DNA of 64,000 nucleotides from Cylicocyclus nassatus (taxonomy: Eukaryota; Nematoda; Chromadorea; Rhabditida; Strongylidae), in NCBI GenBank assembly GCA_958299035.1, contig CATQJL010000112.1, positions 82,478,636-82,542,635 on the forward strand, in the 5' to 3' direction. Of this stretch, positions 12,410 through 21,859 are shown in pieces (the stretch's first letter is position 1; each line of letters begins with the position of its first letter). The translations under genes were made by a program, and so were the position numbers. The notes beneath the pieces are model-generated. The model did not search any database. It had not been told where the DNA came from and saw only the letters and a list, made by a program, of their open reading frames with translations.

Positions 12410-13058
12410 CTCTGCAGATTCCTTGCTGGCCTTTGTCAAGATCGGTGATCGCACCGTTTTATCCGGAGGCAGCTCTTCTTGTGCTGTCTCTTTCTCGTTT
12501 ATAAGTGTAATTCCGTGTATTCTCCCTTTCGAGCGCCTAGGACTCGACTGCGTCTCCAAATTTGAATCTCTCAGCTGGTGTTGGGTGCACTGCTCCTCAA
12601 TCCATTCTCGAACGGTCTCAAACAAACTTTGTTTCTCCTTCGCTCTCTCTGCATTGAAGATCTTGCCCGCATCCTCTTCAATGTAGGACTGTGTTTTCTG
12701 AGGAGACTGGGCCGTGTTCTCCACTTCCAGATCTTTTGTTTGTGCCACTAGCGAGCAGAGTTTCGATCCTGATTCTGTCTTATTTTTCTTTCTTCTCTCG
12801 TAAATAGTCTCTTCTGCCTCAGAATCATCGTTATGGAAAATATTCCTTCTTTTCTTTGGAAACTTCGGTGGATCTCTTCCACCCCCTGTGGTGACGGCTA
12901 CAACACCAAGTATTTCAAGTAACTCTTTTCTGTGAACTTTGCTTCCATTGTTCATTAGCGGAGTGGAAACACTTAGTAATTGAGTAGGTGCTGGATTATG
13001 TTCGATGCTCTCTGTAAAACCACCATTACAATCTCCAATGAAGTCAAGTGTTGATATT
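12410..13058 (-). CDS. Probable internal exon of an unrecognised charged protein
   Basis: A 649-bp open frame on the minus strand, the longest uninterrupted frame in the window outside the gld-4 exons. It is bounded by a plausible acceptor (TTTTAG just upstream of 13058) and a plausible donor (GAG followed by GTAAGC, just below 12410), which would give an exon of 1 base plus 216 codons. The predicted protein is hydrophilic and rich in Lys, Glu and Ser. It has a basic patch (PPKFPKKRR), an acidic patch (HNDDSEAEE) and a short helical segment with ETVREWIEEQC, and no membrane segment. That composition suggests a nuclear or scaffold protein, but I do not recognise a family. Partner exons were not found: no other nearby minus-strand frame looked coding. 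It could also be an old retroposed fragment. Confidence 0.45.
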
Positions 13059-13129
13059 CTAAAACTTCTCAAAACTTTTGAAGTGTATCGCGAAAATTTG
13101 CTATCGCATAACGCATTTCTGCGAAACCT

Positions 13130-13950
13130 TGCAAAAAAAATGCAGAACTACCTTACATCAAAGAGCGGAGAGGGGAAGCCACTGACTAAGGGCCGCATGC
13201 ATTAACATTCCCGCTGGGAGGAGATCGCAGCTTATAAAGAACGTTTCATATCCTGAAGCTCCGAACTTCTGGATTGCGCGCTGTCTACCTATCCGTAAGT
13301 ATTCCTATCAGTATTTACTTTGAACATATTGAACAGGAGCGAGAAACTGTACAAGCCTCATTTTCTAGCATTTTGTGCGATCCCCTGATGATCCCTGGCG
13401 GCCAACCGTCTTTCCTACAAAGTCATTTTTCTTTCTTCAGAGTTAGCGAAAACATTCCAAAGTTGTAATGTTCATCTACCCCAACGGTGCCAAGCATGTT
13501 GCTGATAAGAACAAATGATGTATTGGAGTCATGAAATTTGCGATGAACCACAAGTCGAATGTTAGGGTTTATCGAAAAATTCGATTTTTCAAAACTCATC
13601 TGTTCTTATCAGCAACATGTTTAGCACTGTTGTGTAGATGTTTAGTACAACTTTAGAAGGTTTTCGTTAACTTTGAAGAAAGAAAAATGACTTTGAAGAA
13701 AAGAGGGTCGGCCGCAGGGGATCATCAGGGGATCATACAAAATGCTGGATAATGCGACTGTACAGCTTTCCGCTCCTGTTCAACATGTTCATAGTGAAGA
13801 AAGGTAGGAATACTTATGGATAATTATACAGCGTGAAATCCAGATATCTGGAGCTTCAGAATATGAAGCTTTCTTTCTAAGCTGCGATACCCTCCCCAGC
13901 AGGGATGTTAATGCACGCGGCCCTAAATCTGTCTCAGATTTCGAACTTCT
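13130..13950. mobile_element. Palindromic MITE-like element
   Basis: Inverted repeat centred near 13545. The left arm, from about 13190 (CCGCATGCATTAACATTCCC), is mirrored by the right arm ending near 13920 (GGGATGTTAATGCACGCGG). Arms include GTTGCTGATAAGAACA and its inverse TGTTCTTATCAGCAAC, and a shared GGGGATCATCAGGGGATC-type block. Similarity fades beyond about 13130 and 13950. There is no coding capacity. Confidence 0.6.
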
Positions 13951-14000
13951 GCACTCCGAGGCACAAACCCGTATATACAATCATCCATGTTCACAGGCGG

Positions 14001-14320
14001 TGCTATACCTGTCGCATCCAAATCGTGCGACTTTCTCGATCGTGGGTACATCTTTAGCAGCCAGAATTGCACAACTGGCTAGCTAGTGGCTTCGCTACCT
14101 TACCGCAAAGAAACCTATTCTTCATATCTAACCATATCTATGGACGATGTATGGTTCGATATGAAGAGTAGGAGCGCTATATTCGCATCCAAATCGTGCG
14201 ACCTTCTCCGTAGTAGATACAAATTTAGCAGCAAGACCTGCACAATTAGTTAGCAAGTGGCTTCACTACCTTACCGCAAAAAAAACCCACTCTTCATTTC
14301 TAACCATACCTAGACGGTGT
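14001..14320 (+). repeat. Direct duplication of about 145 bp
   Basis: Two diverged copies in the same orientation, about 14001-14150 and 14175-14320. Both contain CGCATCCAAATCGTGCGA, a TTTAGCAGC block, AGTGGCTTC and CTACCTTACCGCAAA. The first copy ends in the hairpin annotated at 14114-14172; the second has the equivalent of its left arm only. Confidence 0.65.
14114..14172 (+). other. 59-nt hairpin with 23-nt arms (pre-miRNA-like or repeat end)
   Basis: The left arm (14114-14136) and right arm (14150-14172) pair over 23 positions with one mismatch and one G-U pair, around a 13-base loop. Size and pairing resemble an animal pre-miRNA, but foldback remnants of MITEs look the same and this region is full of them. 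Expression is unknown. Confidence 0.3.
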
Positions 14321-15096
14321 CTTCAGTGCACTTGCAAATCGCTTCCTTTTTAGCCAAAGACTTATGACTGCTATATTGAAAATGCGCGTTGATTTTGCGT
14401 TTTACAGAAGTCCGTCCATGCCTATCAACTTGGGAAAACATAACCTCTCATGGGAATATGAATTATGGAGGGGGCAGCGAACAACTTGGTGAGGTGATAA
14501 ATTTAGATATGCATATTAAAGTAGGGTGTCCATGGCTCATAAATGCTGCAGTCACTAACGAATCGAAGAAACTTCTCCGTGCCACCTGCAATCACCCACC
14601 TTTGCTTTTTACTGTGGGAGTCATAACGGCCTGGAAAATACGGTAAAAATTCTATGCGGCAGACTAATGTTGTGTAAGAATGCTCTCTATGCTCACCGTC
14701 ATCATCACTGGTTCCGTCAAATCCGTCGTTTCCTCATCTTTCTTTCTAGACAAGCAGAGACAGACTGTCTAAATTCTTACATTTATAGTGAACTTCAATC
14801 CTCGCCATTACTTGTGCGATCAAAGGAGCTACTGCCAGGGTATAGACTGCTACTAAAGAAGCACTTGGCCAAAAGGTCACATGCGACCACATTATGAGTG
14901 ATGTACCATAACAAAATGAATACCACTTCGCTATCTCTCTATTTATACTCAACCACTGAGATGATATATTGGGAATTCATAAATGTGACTTTGCCCACTA
15001 TCGCCACCCTTATTTCACAAGGACAATCAACATTACTTCTGCCTATTTGCTTGTAATTGCCCCAAGCAACATATCGCCGACATTCTTGGACATATG
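14321..15096. other. Non-coding sequence between repeats
   Basis: Short ORFs on both strands near 14389-14952 overlap each other and have no recognisable domain or splice context. I see no gene here. Confidence 0.35.
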
Positions 15097-15097
15097 C

Positions 15098-15715
15098 TAT
15101 CATAACTTATAATAACGGGCTAAGGATGTTTACGTGTTTTTGTGTGGATGTGTGTGTGTAAGTCTGTCTGTCTGCCACGAAATTCGTGGAACGGTTGCCA
15201 ACCAACATCTTAAGCCCAAATTTTGCACGGCGCATGCTACCAACATGAGAGTTCAATATACCAAAGCTTGAGCGGATCCTTTCAGTGAATCCTTTAAAAA
15301 TCACGCGTCAGACGGATCCACTTTTCTTTTTATCCGCAAAAGTAGTTCAGTATGCAAACTTTTTGCTACGTTATGATTATGTTTAGCATATAAATCCGCA
15401 AAATTTTCTCCGGCAACTCAAAAAACTACTAAAGTTTAATCGCATGCGAAAACGCGGCAGGTGCTCACTTCTTCGATTTCCAGAGGTTCTATTAGACGAA
15501 ATTGAAAGATTTTTGCTCAGAGACGTAGCTCACATTATCAGTTTTTATAATGGCAACTATTGAGTTTTCAAAAGTTTAGTATTCATTCTGAAAAAAGTAT
15601 TTGTTCCCCGTTCGAAAGAACCCTTTCATACAAAATTACCGGTTACTTACGACAGTGCATCTGAAATGAAAAGCTTTCCCCATTTCATTCGTGATGCTCG
15701 GTGAGTTTCATTGCT
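15098..15715 (+). repeat. Hairpin-tailed repeat family, copy A (lacks hairpin)
   Basis: Begins ATAATAACGGGCTAAGGATG, has a TG-rich and TCTG-rich stretch, then CACGAAATTC, a GCGCATGCTAC motif and a GACGGATCCACTT motif, and ends near CGGTGAGTTTCAT. The same order of motifs is present in the inverted copy at 34049-34743. The terminal hairpin seen in copies B and C is not recognisable after this copy. Confidence 0.6.
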
Positions 15716-15844
15716 AACTTAACAGAGGAGGAAAGCAAGACTTCCAACGCGCTGGCCACACGTGTCAGACCTTTGGACAGGTGGAAGCAGTTTGACTTTA
15801 AAACGCATAAATTAGTCTGTAAGACATCAGCGTTACAAGCACAT

Positions 15845-16437
15845 GCATACTTTCATAGCATACCGTACCAGCGTGTAAGCCCACCATGCAGAAGGACGAG
15901 CCGGTTCGATAAGCGGGTCCTCTAGAATTTGCTCCTCAAACGGGTCCACCTGGCTTTTGACGCGCAAAACTAGGTCACAAATTCAATTTTTTGCAAAATC
16001 TGATTTGCCTGACAAGCAGATCTGCGCTCCAAGAATTCTAGCTCCAGAAGTACTCAAAAAGTTTGCTTTTCTGCAAAAACAGCGCCAAAAAGTAGTGGTC
16101 GCGTAGAGAGTCGATTTGGCAAGGTTTCATCTCAAAATCTGAAAAGATTTTTGCACGGAAATGTAGCCCAAAATGAATATTACATTTATAACATTTATCA
16201 AGCTAAAACAAATTCAATAATCTGTTCGAGTTCGTTTTATTTCTGGCAAAAAAGTTTTCTTTCTCGAAATTACCGATCTTACATAGGAATGCTTTAAGAA
16301 TGAACAGTTGTTTACAATTCATTTATAATGTACAGCATCGTGCGGTGAGTTTCATAGTCATCATTTTGGTAGCATGAATAAGGCAACAGGGTAGCAGAGC
16401 CAGTGCGAACCTCCGCGAAGCGGAGGTGACGCACTGG
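15845..16437 (+). repeat. Hairpin-tailed repeat family, copy B
   Basis: A diverged copy in direct orientation behind copy A. Shared blocks include GGGTCCTCTAGAATTTG, CGCCAAAAAGTAGTGGTCGC, GAAAAGATTTTTGCAC and GTGCGGTGAGTTTCAT. It ends in the hairpin at 16400-16437. The first several hundred bases of the family are missing or too diverged to recognise. The spacing from the GGGTCC block to the hairpin (about 485 bp) equals that in copy C. Confidence 0.6.
16400..16437 (+). repeat. Terminal double-stem hairpin of repeat copy B
   Basis: CCAGTGCG (16400-16407) pairs with CGCACTGG (16430-16437), and inside it CCTCCGC (16410-16416) pairs with GCGGAGG (16420-16426) around a GAA loop. All 15 pairs are perfect. 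The same structure, with one compensatory change, ends copy C at 34049-34086. Confidence 0.85.
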
Positions 16438-18276
16438 TTTAAGTATAAAGCAATTCGTTTAAAAACTATTAAGCTTTATATTTCACCCAGGGCTCGGCAC
16501 GAGCTGGCACCAGGGAAATTTCAAAACGAAGTCCCGTTTGATATTGAAAATTTCGTACGAATTCAATTTTGACCTGTTTTGAAAACCCGTCATCATTTTT
16601 ATATTATGTAAAAAAATGTAGTAGTGTTTTCACGCATTTCTAATTTCATGAAAGAACTTTTCACAGCTGAGCTTTTTAAGTGGTCGAATCACATCTTGAG
16701 AAGCAGAAAAAGCCGATTTTTCGACTGCGGAGCGGGCCGAGTGGTTTTCAAATTGCTATAAAACGCTGAAAAGAGAACATTATGAAACTGTTTCTACTCC
16801 GTGTGTAATCTTTTACAGTGTAGATACATTTTATGAAAAAAAGTATGAAAACTTATGTGAGCAAAGTGTCGGTGCCAGCTAATTTAGAAAAAACTTGGGC
16901 ACAGCTTTCATTCACATAAGTTTTCATAAATTTTTGGCCTATAGTTCCGGTCCACCAACGCGCATGCACACACCAAATTTGGTGTCATACTATTGCGTTT
17001 TGGCTGAAAACAACGCTTTTGTTTGTTGATGGACAGCTTGCCAATGGCATGCCGGTGGCATGCCGGCGGCATTTTTGCGGCAGTTCTCCGCCTCGGCCCC
17101 TGTAGAAACGATATCCCCTTCGCTTTCCGCCATGAAAACGATATCCAGCTTGACCCGGTGCCAGCTGTGCTGAGCCCTGATTTCACCCTTCGAATACCGG
17201 AGTCTTTCGCAAAACAGGCTTCACAGAAAAGAATGCAATCCAAGTGGGCATTGTGAAGGCAGCGTCTGCGCAAAAGTGGGAGGATGAATTTTTTTTGCGC
17301 ATTGCAGGAGCGGGCATCCCAGCCAAGCCATCACCGAAGTGATTATGTCGTGGTTTGACCTACATAGCGAGAAAGTCGCTATGGAAGAGGTCCTCCGCCC
17401 GTCTTGCTCCTTCAAAAGCGCAAATACGAAAAACCAGAAATCTTACGAAAATCAAAAACTGTTCTCGATTGCACGAATTCCGTCGACTGGGAAGAGGACG
17501 TCATAAAACCCATGTCTATGACTGTTTCGTTCCCTGCTGTGATGTTTTAAGATTTTTGAGCATATTCAAAAACAGCAAAACTGAAGTAATTCTCTTCATT
17601 TGCTTCTGAATTTCGAACTATCTCATACTAATTCATGCAAAGGTGCCACTGTAATATGCAATAGCTTCTCTTTAGTCGGGGATACTTTCGAATTTTTTCT
17701 CGACCCTGCTTGAAAGATGCCAATCTTGTGTAATCTCCTTCAATTACTTCTAACTCTCAAATTTTCTTTCCCATGATAAAGGCACTGCTATAAAGAGCAT
17801 GACTTTTTCTTTCAGACAGAAATAATTTCAAGAAGATTTATTGAGAATAAAGGAAATGATGAATTTAAAAAAATTGGCGAATTAACGCCCCCCAACTTCT
17901 GAATATTATACTGCGAATTTACAATGTAATCATATCCGAAGAACACATCGAAATATCTAATAATAATCAGCTTGAAGCCCTGATTCCAAATATGCCATTC
18001 CTAGCCAGGCCCAGCACGAGGGTGGCAGATGGACTCGGTAAAACGGCTTCGCCTTTGCCACTATCGATTTCACGATTTCCTCCCTGATCCTGCCAGCTGC
18101 GTAGGTTGTTCGGTGGGAGCACGCTTTCTCCTTCCAAGGGACCGGTGTCGTAGCTCCGGATCCTAACAAGGAGGAGAGGAGGCGTTTTGAAACCAAAATG
18201 CCACTGTATAGTAAACTTTGGTGTAAAACACATTTATGCAAGAATTTTGAAAAAATTAGAACAAAAGTTCTGCCTG
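16438..18276. other. Repeat-rich intergenic sequence
   Basis: No gene recognised. A segment around 16907-17000 (CATTCACATAAGTTTTCATA, then AAATTTGGTGTCATA) is a diverged copy of 20668-20770, so both belong to a dispersed repeat. A GC-richer patch at 17020-17260 has ORFs on both strands without domains. Confidence 0.4.
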
Positions 18277-18497
18277 CAGGGCTTATCAAACGCAGTGTCG
18301 CTTGCATCAGCATCTCCACACCCACGCTGGACTCTGCATCTCTTCAGCAAGCATGCTCTCTGATCATTTTCCCAGGGCGAGCATGGGAAGGGCGGAGTCT
18401 CAATCGATTGGAAGTGAGCATGTTCGCGGAAGAGACGCAGAGTCCAGCGCGGGAGTGGAGATGCTGTTGCAAGCGACACTGCGTTTGATAAACCCTG
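18277..18497. mobile_element. Short inverted-repeat MITE
   Basis: The arms begin CAGGGCTTATCAAACGCAGT and end ACTGCGTTTGATAAACCCTG, with inverted similarity over about 85 bp per side (including CATCTCCAC/GTGGAGATG and GGACTCTGC/GCAGAGTCC) around a loop of about 55 bp. The overlapping ORFs on both strands are a by-product of this symmetry. Confidence 0.7.
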
Positions 18498-21427
18498 TAC
18501 CTCAAGTGCGCATTAGGTGGGCAATTGCCCACCTGATTTGGAAAAATGTTGGGCACGCACTTCGTTAACGTATTTTACTTGAATTTTCATACTTTGTTCC
18601 TTGGTCCTACTGCGCGTATAGATATCAAATCACGCGCGATATCGTCATTTCTGCGTTGCAAACGAGCCATATTTCCATTTTTTGCTAATGGGAAATTTTC
18701 ACAAAAAAAAAGCTTGCCACAACCTTCACTCACGTAATTTCAATGAAACTTTCCAGTTAGCCCTTGTAGGCCCGTGTAACACGATTCACACCTTCGATAC
18801 ATAGAGCCATGTACTCTGATAACCTTCTCTCCGAGCGTCATAATAGAACACAACCTTCACCCGGAGAGAAGTACAGAAGTCATTCGGGGAGAAGCCCTGG
18901 ATATTGTGACATAACTAATGACATAGCCAAATAAGGATAAATGTGAATGAGGCAAATATGGTAGCGACATCCAAAAGAAGCTCAAAAAACCGAAGGATTG
19001 CGTTTTTATGGCCTGTTTTACTGAAAGAAGGTTTTTATTTGAAAATTCAACTAGAAACTAGGACAAAAATTTCTCAATCAACCTTCCTCTAGACTGCGAA
19101 TGAGCGTTGGAAGTTCATGAAAGCAGCTGAAGTTTAATAAAAACGAGAAAGTGCGCTCAAGTCTTGCGCAGAGAGTCGCCACATAAATGCTGGTCTGTCT
19201 CGTTATGAAGTGATTTTCAAGACCCGCGACGTTGTCAGTGCTCCTGCCGTCTCATGAGGATCACAACGATATATAACGTTACAGGGTTTCGTTATGACCC
19301 CGCGGAGATCAATGACCAGAGCCAAATACCCTGCCGGTTCCGGTCTATCTCCGCTGCTTGTCTGCGTCTCCGCGCGTTGCACGCTACCTCGCTATCTCAA
19401 TTGCGGGGCGCTGGGCACTTGGCTCTGGTACCCTTTACTTCGTTGTTCAGAGCCCAATTACGACAATCTATATATCATACTAGATGGCTTACCCGGCTCT
19501 GCCCGGCCCTGTCAATAATTTATTTGTAATCAGCATGCTCACTTACCCCCTGTGCCAACTCCCAGCCCGTAGCTCAAATTTTGCAAAAAATCGATAAAAT
19601 CGATATCCGAAAAGTAGCCTGTGACACCCGCCGGGGCCCGAAGTGTATGTGTGCCAAGTTTGGTCCTGATCGGTTCAGAAATGGGATTTTTCATTCGGAA
19701 CATACGTACAGACAGACATACATACAGAGAGACAGAAAACAGACATTCAGCCTTATATATAAGATTATAGCTCTTGATCTCTGTTTCTAGGCTGACAACG
19801 TCGCAAGACTCCTCTTTATTGTTTAAACGAGAAACCTGGAAAAAAACGGCGTTTTCGAAAACCACTTGTTTTTTCTTCAATTTAACTCTTTTCAATCGGC
19901 TTTTTTGTGTAGTCGATAGGTCTTGTTTCTGTCTATGATGTAGACAACATCGCCGAGCTTACCTCTTTGCTTATGCCGGTTTTTTTTGTAAAAATTACCA
20001 AAAAAATGCGTTTTTCTTTACCTTGTTCTCTTTCAGTGTGCTTTCGCAACGAATTTTTTCCAGGTTGGACAATACTTGCTCAGAATGATGAGCGGAAGAA
20101 TCCAGACAACATCGCAGGAATGCGGCGTTGAAAATCTAAAGGACGCATCAAAAAATCAGATTGGCGCGTCGATGTGCAACATATCTTTTTAGACGTGTTT
20201 AACATGTTCAATTCGGTTGTTGACAGGTTTTTCTTCTTTCGGCCTCTTAACTACCGCCACAGCTAAACGGCGCTTGTCTTGATTGGAGAAGAACTTTGTT
20301 TTTGCTGCCACCCAATTTAACCGTTAATCCTGAAGAGGAAACTGTGCGTAGGAAACCACCAAGTTAAGGCTTCAAATTTGGTGATGTGCTAACCTCTGCT
20401 TTATATGAATTTTTCAAGTTTCCTGGTTTAATTCATATCTCTGAATTTCCATCTATTTATCTGAAACAACACATTCACTTTCTATAGGGGGCAGGAATTG
20501 AAACAACTATCACTTTCTAGGCTCTGTGTCTTGACTATCGAAGGTATGCCCGTGTTCATGTACGTACGAAGTTCCATGCCATATCGTCATGTGTGCTTTG
20601 TAAATGAGCCATTTGAATTCACATCTTCATTCACCAATTATGCAAAAATTCTGGAAAAATGCTTTTTACACCTTCCATTCACATAAGTTTTTCATAATTA
20701 TTCATAATTTGTTCCCACTAGCCTATCTTCGTTCGCTTACGAAATTTGGTGCCATATCGTTGCGCATACATTGAGAACTAGACATGCACGTTGTTACAAG
20801 TAGCATCGTTCAAGCGACATCGCGCGTGCGGCAATTAGCGACGGCGAGGTTTGACCCCCACGCTCCAGTGTGCGTCTGTTGAGGCAGATAACATGTTGAG
20901 ATAAGCAGATAGCATGAGCTACCGATTCTTTTTCGGGACTTCGCCTTGATGCTTTTCACCCAAAACGGTTTCCTCCTGGCATTCGCCCATCTCGTGCCGG
21001 GCCGTGTTCCTAGCTGCTAAGCGTCATTCTAAAGCGAGTTATGAGCCTGCTATATAGAAATTGACAAATTACTTCCAAATTGGGCAAGACGGCCTATAAA
21101 TGGGAATCTGCTCGAAAAAGGTGCTATGACATTGAACTAGCATCAGATTAGGCCTTTCGATCTTGGAAAGGAGCATTTTGCACTTTCAGATAATGCACTT
21201 GCACCTAGACGCTGACACCGTGGCATCATTAAGTCGATGGGCACACAAATTTTGCACAGAAAACAAACCATAATTTGCTTCAGAATAATGCTCAGCACCT
21301 AGGAACAGTATGTATGGAATCAGCGTTTCAAGCTGATTCCAATTATGTGTCTCATCTCAAAAATGAATTTAAGTAAGTATCCTCTCCTTGTAAGTGTTAT
21401 TTCTGCTCTTTGGAGCAGATAGGTTGT
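18498..21427. other. Intergenic sequence with dispersed repeat fragments
   Basis: No gene recognised. 19618-19770 resembles the tail of a dispersed retroelement: a GCCAAGTTTGGTCCTGATCGG motif followed by CAGACAGACATACATACAG. 20668-20770 is a diverged copy of 16907-17000. The remaining ORFs are short and lack splice context. Confidence 0.4.
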
Positions 21428-21428
21428 T

Positions 21429-21509
21429 GTGCCGACAATGTCGGCACTCTTCTTTACCGTATCACTCATGTCTAAGCAGCATACAGGTCATGTCGCAAGC
21501 ATGACCTGT
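21429..21509 (+). other. Two adjacent perfect hairpins
   Basis: The first is GTGCCGACA-A-TGTCGGCAC (21429-21447), a 9-bp perfect stem. The second is ACAGGTCATG (21483-21492) pairing with CATGACCTGT (21500-21509), a 10-bp perfect stem with a 7-base loop. They sit 35 bases apart in otherwise AT-rich DNA. Role unknown; they may be the ends of a small element. Confidence 0.5.
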
Positions 21510-21619
21510 TGTGATATAAGTAACACTACAGCCCAAATGCAATTATACTAATATGTCACGCTCATTATATTGCAGCATTCTACCGCTGCACGAATGGGTG
21601 CATGTCGTCTGTTCAATAA

Positions 21620-21859
21620 GGCCTAAGGCATACCTCACGCGATTCGGCCGATTTGCCACTTTCACGCGACTTGGCAACTTGCCAGATTTTTATAAATTTA
21701 TCATGCGCACTTCTCGGATGCATATTTGGGTAGCTTGTGTAAGCTGTTGCAAACAGAGTAAGCTCTGACCAAAGGCAGCGCATTAACGACGAATTACGAA
21801 GAGTCGCTCTTGTGCCAAATCGCGCAGCGACCGGAAACGCGCGAGGTATGCCTTAGGCC
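21620..21859. mobile_element. 240-bp element with 17-bp perfect TIRs
   Basis: GGCCTAAGGCATACCTC at 21620-21636 is exactly inverted at 21843-21859. Weaker inverted similarity continues inward (CGCGATTCGGCCGATTTGCCAC against GTGCCAAATCGCGC). No ORF of note and no obvious target duplication. Confidence 0.6.

Noticed and set aside
14001..14320. CRISPR-like repeats
   Set aside because: Only two long diverged copies without regular spacers, in a eukaryotic genome.
17957..18568. Several overlapping ORFs of 81-122 codons on both strands
   Set aside because: Many fall in the inverted-repeat MITE at 18277-18497 or its flank, where symmetry creates mirrored frames.
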